In this document: one piece after another, positions 24,357 through 32,478 of the stretch
How positions within the stretch are numbered: the first letter of the stretch is position 1
How the letters are laid out: the number at the start of each line of letters is the position of its first letter
Source of the DNA: an uncultured Alphaproteobacteria bacterium
Lineage (GTDB): Bacteria > Pseudomonadota > Alphaproteobacteria > Caulobacterales > Aquidulcibacteraceae
Direction: 5' to 3'
NCBI GenBank assembly: GCA_902826035.1
Contig: CADEDG010000016.1
Span: forward strand, 1 to 37,147
DNA length: 37,147 bases
Program-made: the position numbers and the translations under genes
The notes under the pieces: generated by a model
The model's input: the letters and a program-made list of their open reading frames with translations, nothing else
Database searches by the model: none
Told to the model about the DNA's origin: nothing

Positions 24357-24577
24357 TGCCGATCGAGCCTCTGCTCGATGCGGGCAAGCGCGCGGCGCGC
24401 TTCGCCAACCTGTTCTTCCAGACGCGCGAGCCGATCGGCGATCTCGCGCTGGGCGACGACCGCATGCTCGACCTCGTCCAACCGCGCCGCCGCGCGCCCA
24501 GCCCAGATCAAGCCGCCGGCGCTTTCCAGAAACAGCGCAAGGATGAGCGCATACGTCACGCGCGGGTCGAACTTCAT
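24353..24577 (-). CDS. GTA small membrane/coiled-coil protein (gp3.5 position), unknown function
   Basis: 74 residues between portal and protease genes, coupled to both by ATGA overlaps, which fixes its start and frame. It has one predicted transmembrane helix (about residues 9-29, ALILALFLESAGGLIWAG) followed by a heptad-rich helix (33-72, with EIADRLARLEEQVGEARRAL). This matches the position of the gp3.5 gene of RcGTA, whose function is not established to my knowledge. Helix-plus-coil proteins can anchor assembly to the membrane or act in envelope disruption; both are only possibilities here. Confidence 0.8.
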   Translation of the reverse strand: MKFDPRVTYALILALFLESAGGLIWAGRAAARLDEVEHAVVAQREIADRLARLEEQVGEARRALARIEQRLDRQ

Positions 24578-25722
24578 GGCTCGTTCGCTCCCGGCGCAAC
24601 GCCGACCAGCGCACGCTTCTCTTCCGTGCTCAGGAAGTCGGCGCTGGCCACGCGCGCCCACAGCGCCTCGCGCTCCACTGCAAGCGCCGGCACCGAATCC
24701 AAGTCAATCCTTATGGAGGCGGGCTCATCCCAACGCCTGCCGAGCCAAGCTTCGAACGCACGCGCGGCTTTCTGCGCCAGCGGCAGCGCGGTGTGGCGCC
24801 AGAAGGCGAGATTGGCTTCGCGGTAGTTCGAGTAAGTGTTGTCGCCTGGAATGCCGAGCAACATCGGCGGTACGCCGAAGGCCAGCGCGATATCGCGAGC
24901 GGCGGCATGGCGCGCCTCGATGAAGTCCATGTCCGACGGCGACAACGACATCGGCCGCCAATCGAGCCCGCCCTCAAGCAGCATGGGCCGCCCAGCATTC
25001 GCGGCCCCGACATGCATTTCGTCCAATTCCTGCTTGATGCGGCGGTATTGCTCTTCGCTCAAGCGATCGCCGCCGCCGGCGCCCGCAAACACCAGCGCGC
25101 CCGAGGGCCGCGCGGCGTTGTCGATCAGCGCCTTGTTCCAGGCGCCTCCAGCATTGTGAATATCGACCGCATAAGCGGCCGCCTCCATCGGCGAGAGGCC
25201 ATACCAATCGTCAGAGGGGTGGAAGAGCTTCAAATGCAGGATCGGCGCGTCGCCGGAAAGCGGATCGCGCTCGAAGCGGCGCACGTTCGGCCCGACCCGA
25301 TGCTCCCAGCCGATCGGCCACCCATCAGGACCGGGCAAAACCTTCATGCGGTCAGGACGCAGCACGTAAAGTTCCGACGGACCGCTCTCCTCGACGCTTG
25401 CAGCTTCGAGGTACGCATTACCGCTGACTTGCAAATGGCCGTAGAAATTTTCCAGTAATTCGATGCCGGTTTGCTCGGGATTGGGTCGCGCCAGCAGCTT
25501 CGCCAGCGGGTGGCTCTCTGGCCCGACCACAAGCGGCGCACTCGCGGCGGTCTCGGCGATGAAGCGCACGCAACGATAAGCGATGGCGTTGCGCTGGTAG
25601 CCCTCGCGCGCGAACGCGGCAGGATCGCGCGCCGACCAGATCGGCGCAGCGAGATCGTGCCAGGACAAGAATTTTCGCTCTACGCGCTGCGAGGCGCGGA
25701 GTTTGCGTAGCCAGTCGAACAT
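24574..25722 (-). CDS. GTA portal protein (gp3, HK97 family)
   Basis: 382 residues. Typical HK97-family portal motifs: AIAYRCVRFIAETAASAPL, LLARPNPEQTG, GNAYLE, and the helix region FGVPPMLLGIPGDNTYSNY. It forms the DNA entry ring of the head. The start at 25722 (MFDWLRKLR) is preferred over a longer frame because it has GGGAAAA upstream, matches the family and leaves an 11-nt gap to the terminase gene. Its stop overlaps gp3.5. Confidence 0.94.
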   Translation of the reverse strand: MFDWLRKLRASQRVERKFLSWHDLAAPIWSARDPAAFAREGYQRNAIAYRCVRFIAETAASAPLVVGPESHPLAKLLARPNPEQTGIELLENFYGHLQVSGNAYLEAASVEESGPSELYVLRPDRMKVLPGPDGWPIGWEHRVGPNVRRFERDPLSGDAPILHLKLFHPSDDWYGLSPMEAAAYAVDIHNAGGAWNKALIDNAARPSGALVFAGAGGGDRLSEEQYRRIKQELDEMHVGAANAGRPMLLEGGLDWRPMSLSPSDMDFIEARHAAARDIALAFGVPPMLLGIPGDNTYSNYREANLAFWRHTALPLAQKAARAFEAWLGRRWDEPASIRIDLDSVPALAVEREALWARVASADFLSTEEKRALVGVAPGANEP

Positions 25723-25733
25723 GATTTTTCCCG

Positions 25734-27047
25734 TTACAACAATCTGAGTCGCGGCTGTGCGCCGCCCATCAGCAAATCCGTCAACGCCCAGACCAGCGCG
25801 TCGAGCCGGTCGGGGCTGTGGCTGAAGCCTTCTGCGCCAAAGGAGCACATCTCGTCTTCCAAGGCGGGGAACGCGGCAGCGTGTTTAACCCTGCCCTGCG
25901 CGTAGAACGCCGCGATCGGTTCAGCGCGGGCACGCTTGCCTTCACTGGCACGCACCAGCCGCACGTAAATGTCGGGCGCGGCCGCCTGCAGCACCGCGCG
26001 CACCATCTCCCCGCCATTATTGGCTTCCGCCACGATCGCGTGAGCGCCGAGCGAACGCGCCAGCGAGGCAGCCTGCTGCGCCCACGCATGCGGGGTCGCG
26101 CCATGCAGACTAGCATCCGCCAGCACAATGGCGCTGCGGCGCCAACCCTCGCCCCAGGCGCCGGCGGCGACGATCCCGCACTGGTCTGCTTTTTCACCCA
26201 CGCTTGCCGGCGGATCGACCGCGACGACAATACGATCGAACTCGACAGGCTCGCGCGTACGAGCGGCCTCGATTTCGGCGCGCCGCCACAAAGCGCCTTC
26301 GACATCCTCAACCAGTTCCCCAAGTAATTCCTGGCGCTGGCGCGCCGAACCCGTCCAGCGCTGACGCAGCGCGGCGACGAAATCCGGGGCCAGATTGGCT
26401 GCATTGGTCCAGGTGGCTGCACGCGTGACCACGGTGTCGAACTGGGCCAGCAGCTGCTTCAGCGCGCGGATTGGACGCGGCGTGGTCGTGACCGCCAATT
26501 TCGGCGCCTCGCCGAGGCGCAATCCATGCGCGAGCGCCGACAGCGTTTCGTCGGGATAGGCCCAATAACAAAGCTCATCGGCCCAAGCGGCGTCAAATTG
26601 CGGCCCGCGCAAGCTGTCTGGGTCTTCCGCGGAGAATCCAAACGCCTGCACGCCATTGGCCCATACGAGCCGGCGCCGGCTGGCTTCGAAGTCCGGGCGT
26701 TCGTAGGGCAGTGAACGAATCCCCGACTGCCCTTCGATCATGACTTCGCGCATGTCGTGAAGGGTCGGTCCGATGAGAGCGATGCGGCGCGCGCGCCCGG
26801 TGCGCCCGAGCGCCGACACCCACTCAGCCCCGGCGCGCGACTTACCCGCGCCGCGCCCACCCAGAAACAGCCAGGTGCGCCAGGCGCCATCCGGCGCTCG
26901 CTGCGCGAACTGGGACCAGAAATTCCAATCATTGCTCAGCAGCGCCAGTTCCGATTTGCTGAAGCACGTCAACAGGTGCTCCTGCAGCTGCGGCGGCAAC
27001 GTAGCGGCCAATGCGGCGTCTAAGTTCGGCGCGTAATTGTTCTTCAT
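25734..27047 (-). CDS. GTA terminase large subunit (gp2)
   Basis: 437 residues. ATPase domain: Walker A GGRGAGKS at 63-70, Walker B with Asp157-Glu158 (AWADELC). Nuclease domain acidic residues: Asp278 (VAVDPP), Glu341 (AEANNGG) and Asp414/Asp417 (PDRLDAL). It pumps and cuts DNA during headful packaging. The start at 27047 has GGAG 8 nt upstream and gives the family N-terminus leading to LLSNDWNFW; it lies 119 nt inside the TerS gene. The full set of catalytic residues is present. Confidence 0.95.
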   Translation of the reverse strand: MKNNYAPNLDAALAATLPPQLQEHLLTCFSKSELALLSNDWNFWSQFAQRAPDGAWRTWLFLGGRGAGKSRAGAEWVSALGRTGRARRIALIGPTLHDMREVMIEGQSGIRSLPYERPDFEASRRRLVWANGVQAFGFSAEDPDSLRGPQFDAAWADELCYWAYPDETLSALAHGLRLGEAPKLAVTTTPRPIRALKQLLAQFDTVVTRAATWTNAANLAPDFVAALRQRWTGSARQRQELLGELVEDVEGALWRRAEIEAARTREPVEFDRIVVAVDPPASVGEKADQCGIVAAGAWGEGWRRSAIVLADASLHGATPHAWAQQAASLARSLGAHAIVAEANNGGEMVRAVLQAAAPDIYVRLVRASEGKRARAEPIAAFYAQGRVKHAAAFPALEDEMCSFGAEGFSHSPDRLDALVWALTDLLMGGAQPRLRLL

Positions 27048-27225
27048 CTTGCTCCGGCGCGTTTGCTCGCTCGTCCGCCAGAAACTCCGCCACATCGCGT
27101 TCAGCGCGCACCAGCGCGACAACCGCCTTGGCGCGGCGCTCGGCCTCAACCGCCTCGCCCGCGTTCAAAACGCTTGCCGCCTCATCCAACATTGCACGCA
27201 GACGCTCGCCCAAATCCTTGGCCAT
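26929..27225 (-). CDS. GTA terminase small subunit (gp1, TerS)
   Basis: 98 residues, the first gene of the cluster. Starts MAKDLGERLRAMLDEAASVL, then a helix rich in A/E/R (AVEAERRAKAVVALVRAERDVAEF) and a C-terminal R-rich part. This agrees with the divergent GTA TerS family, which binds TerL and in RcGTA packages DNA without strong sequence preference. The last 119 nt overlap terL in another frame. The ribosome binding site is weak (GGAACAG before the ATG). Confidence 0.82.
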   Translation of the reverse strand: MAKDLGERLRAMLDEAASVLNAGEAVEAERRAKAVVALVRAERDVAEFLADERANAPEQDEEQLRAELRRRIGRYVAAAAAGAPVDVLQQIGTGAAEQ

Positions 27226-27448
27226 TCGTATCGCTGTTCCAAACCCAATTTCTCGACCGTGCCTGAAACATACGCGGTCGCCGGTTCGGTCGGATTGATT
27301 TTGCTACGACCGAGGGTTTTCAAGGCTCGCAGGGGCGTCAGAGCATGGATAGAGGTTCCTAAACCCCGCAATTCGGCTTGGTCTCGATGCAGGCCACTAG
27401 CCAGAATTCGGCCATACCCTTATTGGACACCACGCTTCGGAGACTTTT
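27226..27448. promoter_or_regulatory. Divergent intergenic region between the GTA cluster and PBP1A
   Basis: 223 bp separating divergently transcribed terS and the penicillin-binding protein gene; it must hold the promoter of the GTA cluster and probably that of the PBP. No clear -35/-10 pair was recognised on either strand. A short minus-strand frame here overlaps terS and is not credible as a gene. Confidence 0.6.
27254..27312. repeat. Four copies of CGACCG/CGGTCG upstream of terS
   Basis: CGACCG at 27254 and 27307, CGGTCG at 27275 and 27287. They form two inverted pairs (spacing 15 and 14 nt) placed back to back. The cluster lies 29-87 nt upstream of the terS start and looks like a possible operator. 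Confidence 0.45.
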
Positions 27449-29467
27449 GTGAAGGATATCCGTCCAGGCCTGCAGCGCGGCATCGATTGGGCGAAGGTGC
27501 GCGCCGCCGCCGCGCGCCAGCAAATGGAGCAATTGCTGCGCGAGCGCGCCCGCCTCACCTGGCGGCGGGTCGCCAGCATCTGCGCAGGGGCGGTGCTGCT
27601 TGTCGTGGTGTCGCTTTGGGTCTGGATCTATTGGGGACTGCCCCGGGTCCCCAATGCCGACGCCTTGTGGGCGCTCAACCGCCTGCCCTCGATCATGTTT
27701 GTTGACCGCGACGGCGACATTTTGGGTGTGCGCGGGCCTTATTATGGCCGGCGCGCCCGTCTAGAGGAATTGCCCGATTACGTGCCCCAGGCGTTCCTCG
27801 CCATAGAGGATCGGCGCTTTTATCAGCACGGAGGCGTCGATCGCATGGCGGTGTTGCGCGCGCTGCTGGCGAACCTGCGCGCGGGAGAAACCGTGCAAGG
27901 CGCATCGACCATCTCCCAGCAGCTCGCCCGTAATTTGTTCTTGACCCCGCGCCAGACGCTGAATCGCAAGCTGCGCGAAATGGTGCTGGCCTCGCGTATC
28001 GAGCGCGTGTTGACCAAGGATGAAATCTTAGAACTTTACCTGAACCGCGTGTACCTCGGCGATCAGGCCTACGGCGTCGACGCCGCCGCGCGCCGGTTCT
28101 TCGGCAAGACTGCGCAGCAATTGACGCTCGCGGAGGCGGCGATGCTAGCGGGCCTGCCGAAGGCGCCGTCGCGCTCGGCGCCCACGGAGAACCTCGAACG
28201 CGCCACCGCGCGTCAACGCCTGGTGCTGGACGCAATGGTCAGCGCTGGATTCATCACAGCTGAACAGCGCGACCAAGCACGAGGCGAGACTATCAAAGTT
28301 GCCACGCGCCCCAGTTCCGAACGCTCGCTCGGCTACGCTTTCGATCTCGCGGTCGAGGAGGCGCGTGCAGCAATCGGCCCTGAGGCGCCGGATTTGGTTA
28401 TCCAGATGACGATCGACGTCGAGGTGCAGCAGGCGGCCGCTAATTCGATCCGGCGTCGGCTTGGCAATCGCGCATTTGGCCGTCGCCCGCTGCAAGCTTC
28501 CTTTATGGCGGTCGATCGCGCTGGAGGCGTGCGTGCGCTGGTCGGGGGCACGGATTACAACACCTCCAAGCTCAATCGCGTCACCCAGGCCAACCGCCAG
28601 CCAGGCTCGGCGTTCAAAACCTTCCTTTATACAGCAGCGCTCGAAGCAGGCCTTGAGACCGAGGACGTGCGTTATGACGAACCTGTCGTCATCGATGGCT
28701 GGCGCCCGCGCAATTATGACGAAGGCTATCGCGGCGCCGTGACCTTACGCACCGCGTTCGCGCTTTCCATCAACACCGTTGCAGCCGAGGTGTGCGCGGA
28801 AATCGGGCCCAAGCGCGTCGCCGACGTCGCCCGGCGCCTTGGCGTTCGCAACATGCCTGCCCGCGACGCCTTCGTGCCGCCATCGATATCGCTCGGTTCG
28901 ATCGAGACGACGCTTTGGGACATGACCGGCGCATTCGGCGCTTACATGAACAACGGCCGGCCGGTTGAATCTCACATCGTCGAGCGCGTGACCAATTCCG
29001 CCGGCCAGGAACTCTACCGGCGCCAGATGCGCGAGGTGCAGCCGGTGCTGGACGAGGAAGTGGTGCGACGAATGAACTCGATGATGGGCGCGGTAGTGCT
29101 GCGCGGCACCGGCTCCGGCGCTCAGTTGGAGGGACGCGATGTCGCCGGCAAAACCGGCACCAGCTCCGATTGGCGCGACGCCTGGTTTGTGGGGTACACG
29201 GCAGACTTCACCGCCGGCGCATGGGTCGGCTACGACAACAACACCTCAATGGACCACACAACCGGAGGCTCGATTCCGACGCAAATTTGGGCCGACACGA
29301 TGCGGGTCGCCCACCGCGACGTAGAAACCCATCCACTGCCGGGCATCGAGCAACCGGCGCGCTCGCCGCGTGAGGTTGAAATGGCGAGTTTCTTCGACGA
29401 GCTGGCTGATGCATTCAACGAGTCCGGGGTCGAGTTTCCCGACGAGATGCCGCAGATTTTTCAGTAG
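27449..29467 (+). CDS. Class A penicillin-binding protein (PBP1A-type transglycosylase/transpeptidase)
   Basis: 672 residues. A cytoplasmic N-terminus and one transmembrane helix (about 40-62) precede a glycosyltransferase 51 domain with catalytic Glu120 (AIEDRRFYQHGG) and GASTISQQLARN, then a transpeptidase domain with Ser387-x-x-Lys390 (SAFK), Ser440-x-Asn442 (SIN) and KTG from Lys568. It polymerises and cross-links peptidoglycan. It starts at GTG with GGAG 8 nt upstream. It is divergent from the GTA cluster and followed after 2 nt by the ABC-F gene. Shorter than E. coli PBP1a because the OB-like insert is reduced, as in many compact alphaproteobacterial class A PBPs. Confidence 0.93.
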   Translation: MKDIRPGLQRGIDWAKVRAAAARQQMEQLLRERARLTWRRVASICAGAVLLVVVSLWVWIYWGLPRVPNADALWALNRLPSIMFVDRDGDILGVRGPYYGRRARLEELPDYVPQAFLAIEDRRFYQHGGVDRMAVLRALLANLRAGETVQGASTISQQLARNLFLTPRQTLNRKLREMVLASRIERVLTKDEILELYLNRVYLGDQAYGVDAAARRFFGKTAQQLTLAEAAMLAGLPKAPSRSAPTENLERATARQRLVLDAMVSAGFITAEQRDQARGETIKVATRPSSERSLGYAFDLAVEEARAAIGPEAPDLVIQMTIDVEVQQAAANSIRRRLGNRAFGRRPLQASFMAVDRAGGVRALVGGTDYNTSKLNRVTQANRQPGSAFKTFLYTAALEAGLETEDVRYDEPVVIDGWRPRNYDEGYRGAVTLRTAFALSINTVAAEVCAEIGPKRVADVARRLGVRNMPARDAFVPPSISLGSIETTLWDMTGAFGAYMNNGRPVESHIVERVTNSAGQELYRRQMREVQPVLDEEVVRRMNSMMGAVVLRGTGSGAQLEGRDVAGKTGTSSDWRDAWFVGYTADFTAGAWVGYDNNTSMDHTTGGSIPTQIWADTMRVAHRDVETHPLPGIEQPARSPREVEMASFFDELADAFNESGVEFPDEMPQIFQ

Positions 29468-29469
29468 CG

Positions 29470-31293
29470 ATGGCGTTACGGCCTGCACTTGCGAGCGCGA
29501 AGGGCTTGCGCCTGTCTTTGGGGCAGGCGCCACTGTTTCGCGACGCGGAATTGTCGCTGCACCGCGGCGAACGGGTCGCGCTGATCGGCGCAAACGGCGC
29601 GGGCAAGACCACGTTGATGCGGATGTTGGCGGGGCTGGTTGAACCAGACACGGGGGAGATCGCGATAGCAAGCGGCGCAACGATTGCATTTGCGCCGCAG
29701 GAATCGGATTTCGTGGGATTCTCCACCTTACGCGACTACGTCTGTAGCCAAAGCGCGGTGCGCAACGGGGTTGGAGCGCCAACGCACGCCGGAGAGGCGG
29801 CGCTCGACAGCTTCAGCTTGACTCCAAACCAGGCGACATCGCCACTCTCTGGAGGCGAAGCGAGACGAGCTGCGCTGGCGCGCGCCTTCGCCGCCGATCC
29901 CGACATTTTGCTCCTGGACGAACCTACAAATCACCTCGACATCGCCTCGATTGAAGATCTGGAGGAGCGGCTGCAGGCGTATCGCGGCGCCTGTCTCATC
30001 ATCTCCCACGACCGCCGCTTTCTTGAGCGCGTATCGACATCGACGCTCTGGTTGCGGCAACAGAAATTGATCAAGCTCGATCGCGGTTTCGTCCATTTCG
30101 AAGAATGGGCAGAGAGCGTCGAGATAGAGGAAACGCGCGAATTCTCGCGCCTCACCACCCAATTGAAAGCCGAAGAGCATTGGCTGCGCCGCGGCGTGAC
30201 CGCGCGTCGCGCCCGCAACGAGGGGCGCAGGCGCAAGCTCCTGGCGCTGCGAACCGAACGCGGCGAGCGGGCGCGGCTCATGAGCAACGCAAGCGCGGCG
30301 CTGACCGTCGAGCGTGGGGGCGAATCTGGCAAGCTTGTCCTGGAAGCGCGTCGGATCGCCAAGTCTTACGGAGAGCGCACCCTCATCGCCGACTTCTCCT
30401 TGCGCGTCATGCGTGGCGACCGCGTTGGCATTGTCGGCCCCAACGGCGCAGGAAAGACAACCCTGCTTGAACTTCTGCTAAAATCGCGCGAGCCCGACGC
30501 AGGCGACGTGCGCCACGGCGAAAATCTCACTATCGCCTACGTGGATCAGGCGCGCGCCACCATCGAGCCGCAGCTGACCCTCTGGGAAACGCTGGCGCCC
30601 GGGGGCGGCGACCAAGTCGTCGTGCGCGGACGCCCGCGCCATGTTGCGGCCTATGCGCAAGACTTTCTCTTTAGCCCCGCGCAATTGCGCCAGCCGATTT
30701 CGGCGTTGTCGGGCGGCGAACGAAACCGACTGGCGCTAGCGCGGGCGTTGGCGCAACCGGCGAACCTCCTTGTTCTGGATGAGCCCACGAACGATCTGGA
30801 CATGGACACGTTAGATGCGCTTGAGGCGATGCTGGAGAATTACGACGGCACGGTGCTGCTGATCAGCCACGATCGCGCGTTCCTGGACGGCGTGGTGACG
30901 CAAATCATTGGCCCGATCGGCAGGGGCAATTGGGCGGAGACGCCCGGCGGCTGGAGCGATTTCGAACGTGAGCATGGTGGATTCGGTCAGCCCCCTTCTG
31001 CGCGCAAAGCATCGCCACAACTGGGAGTTCAAGTTCCGCCGGCAAAGAAATCGTCCAAGCTGAGCTACAAGGATGAACGCCGCGCCGCCGAACTTGAGAC
31101 CGCGTTGCCGAGGCGCCAGGACGAAATCGCACTCCTCGAACGTGCGCTCTCTGACCCCGAAATTTACGGGCAAGGAGTTGAAATTTACGAGAAAACCGCC
31201 AGCAAACTCGCCGCCGCGCGCGCCCAGCTTGAGGCGGAGGAAGCCGAATGGCTCGTGATCGAACTCAAGCGCGAGCAACTGACCCGCGATTAG
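29470..31293 (+). CDS. uup: ABC-F family ATPase, Uup-like
   Basis: 607 residues with two ATP-binding cassettes and no transmembrane segments. First cassette: Walker A GANGAGKTT, signature LSGGEARRA, Walker B ILLLDEPTNHLD. Second: GPNGAGKTT, LSGGERNRLALAR, LLVLDEPTNDLD. A C-terminal coiled-coil region (KLSYKDERRAAELE onward, last 85 residues or so) is the Uup-type DNA-binding domain. ABC-F proteins act on ribosomes, and Uup is linked to ribosome assembly and transposon excision. It starts 2 nt after the PBP stop, so both are likely cotranscribed. Confidence 0.92.
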   Translation: MALRPALASAKGLRLSLGQAPLFRDAELSLHRGERVALIGANGAGKTTLMRMLAGLVEPDTGEIAIASGATIAFAPQESDFVGFSTLRDYVCSQSAVRNGVGAPTHAGEAALDSFSLTPNQATSPLSGGEARRAALARAFAADPDILLLDEPTNHLDIASIEDLEERLQAYRGACLIISHDRRFLERVSTSTLWLRQQKLIKLDRGFVHFEEWAESVEIEETREFSRLTTQLKAEEHWLRRGVTARRARNEGRRRKLLALRTERGERARLMSNASAALTVERGGESGKLVLEARRIAKSYGERTLIADFSLRVMRGDRVGIVGPNGAGKTTLLELLLKSREPDAGDVRHGENLTIAYVDQARATIEPQLTLWETLAPGGGDQVVVRGRPRHVAAYAQDFLFSPAQLRQPISALSGGERNRLALARALAQPANLLVLDEPTNDLDMDTLDALEAMLENYDGTVLLISHDRAFLDGVVTQIIGPIGRGNWAETPGGWSDFEREHGGFGQPPSARKASPQLGVQVPPAKKSSKLSYKDERRAAELETALPRRQDEIALLERALSDPEIYGQGVEIYEKTASKLAAARAQLEAEEAEWLVIELKREQLTRD

Positions 31294-31395
31294 TAGGTTT
31301 TTGTTAACTTTTGCTGCGTGCAGTCAGAGTTCGGAAACCTTTGTTTACGCCCTCGTCGTATGTAGTGACGGTTATCCGGAGCTGAGCCGCCCCCC

Positions 31396-32478
31396 ATGTC
31401 GCAATCGCGTTTCGCCAAACTGGTCGATCTGGCCAAGTCCACCGACGGGGAACAACGGCGCGAGTTGCTGCGGCAAGTTACCGATCTTTTCTTCCAGAGC
31501 GCGGGTTCGCGCAACGAGCGGGAATCGGCCCTTATTGGCGACGTGCTGCAAATGGTGGCTGTCGAAATGCAGGACAACGTGCTGGCTGAACTTGCGAACA
31601 GGTTCGCCGATGCGCCCGACGCGCCGGTTGGGCTGATGCGCGACCTTGCCAGCCATTCGTTCGAAGTCGCCGCCCCGGTGTTGAGACGCAGCGTCGCGCT
31701 CGACGAATCCACCCTGCTCAGAATCGTCAATTTTCAAAGCCAAGAGCACGTGAAAGCGGTGGCGCAGCGCCCGGTCGTGCCTGAAGCAGTGTCTGACGCG
31801 ATCGTACGCGTTGGCGACGACCACGCACTCGACGCGCTGATCCGCAACGACGGCGCCAAGATATCGCGCCCCAGCATGGAGGCGGCTGTCGATCGGGCTC
31901 AGAACAGCGCCTTCCTTCACGAGGCGATGGTCAAACGGCGGGACGTTCCGCTCGATCTTCTCAACGAGATGTACTTCGTGGTCGAGGCTCGCCTGCGCGA
32001 GCAGATCATGGGGCGCAACGCCGCCGTCGATCCCGTGACGCTCGAAGCAGCCTTGACCAAGGCGCGCAACCGCATGCGTAAATCGGCGCTGGAAATGAAC
32101 GCCGAGACCCGCAACGCCAAAGCTTTCATCACGGCCAAGAAGAACAGCGGCGAATTGAGCGCCCGGCTTCTGGTATCGCTCTACCGCGAAGCCAAGCAGG
32201 CGCATTTCCTGTTCGGCCTGGCTGAAATCACTGGCGTTGACTACGACACCGCCGCCGATCTGTTGGAGCGCCAGGATATCGATGGCCTCGCCATGATCTG
32301 CCGCGCCGCCAACATCGAACGCCCGCTCTTCGTCACGCTCGCGGTCATGACCTGCGGCGGCGACGACGCCATGGCCAAGGCGGAAGAATTCGGACGCATG
32401 TACAATTCCGTGCCGGTAGAAGCCGCCCAGCGCGCCATCCGCTTCTTCAAAGTACGCAAGGCGGCTGAGGCGGCTTAG
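31396..32478 (+). CDS. DUF2336 family protein
   Basis: 360 residues, no signal peptide or membrane segment. Helical throughout: MSQSRFAKLVDLAKSTDGEQRRELLRQVTD at the N-terminus, PVLRRSVALDE in the middle and ALTKARNRMRKSALEM later, matching the DUF2336 (HEAT-like) family that is common in alphaproteobacteria. The function of the family is not established. It has about 100 nt upstream, enough for its own promoter; a GGAG lies about 14 nt before the ATG, which is far. The stop overlaps that of prfC by 4 nt. Confidence 0.85.
   Translation: MSQSRFAKLVDLAKSTDGEQRRELLRQVTDLFFQSAGSRNERESALIGDVLQMVAVEMQDNVLAELANRFADAPDAPVGLMRDLASHSFEVAAPVLRRSVALDESTLLRIVNFQSQEHVKAVAQRPVVPEAVSDAIVRVGDDHALDALIRNDGAKISRPSMEAAVDRAQNSAFLHEAMVKRRDVPLDLLNEMYFVVEARLREQIMGRNAAVDPVTLEAALTKARNRMRKSALEMNAETRNAKAFITAKKNSGELSARLLVSLYREAKQAHFLFGLAEITGVDYDTAADLLERQDIDGLAMICRAANIERPLFVTLAVMTCGGDDAMAKAEEFGRMYNSVPVEAAQRAIRFFKVRKAAEAA

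Larger units (their letters stand above)
14174..27225 (-). mobile_element. RcGTA-type gene transfer agent structural cluster
   Basis: Seventeen contiguous same-strand genes in the order of the Rhodobacter capsulatus GTA: gp1 (TerS), gp2, gp3, gp3.5, gp4 to gp10, gp10.1 and gp11 to gp15. All are open and tightly packed, mostly with overlaps, and no insertion, frameshift or stop is visible. There is no integrase, excisionase, repressor, replication or lysis gene, and housekeeping genes lie on both sides, so this is a domesticated phage-derived particle that packages host DNA rather than a prophage. Known RcGTA partners (GafA-type activator, endolysin/holin, head spikes, tail fibres) are not in the window and would be encoded elsewhere. 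Whether particles are made cannot be read from sequence, but the cluster's intactness argues for selection. Confidence 0.95.

Noticed and set aside
14174-27225. Interpretation as an ordinary prophage
   Set aside because: There is no integrase, attachment repeat, repressor, replication or lysis gene, and gene order matches GTA clusters, including TerS, gp3.5, gp10.1 and the TIM-barrel tip protein.
27165-27371. Small minus-strand frame (68 codons) in front of the GTA cluster
   Set aside because: It overlaps terS in another frame, has no ribosome binding site or recognisable features, and occupies the expected promoter region.
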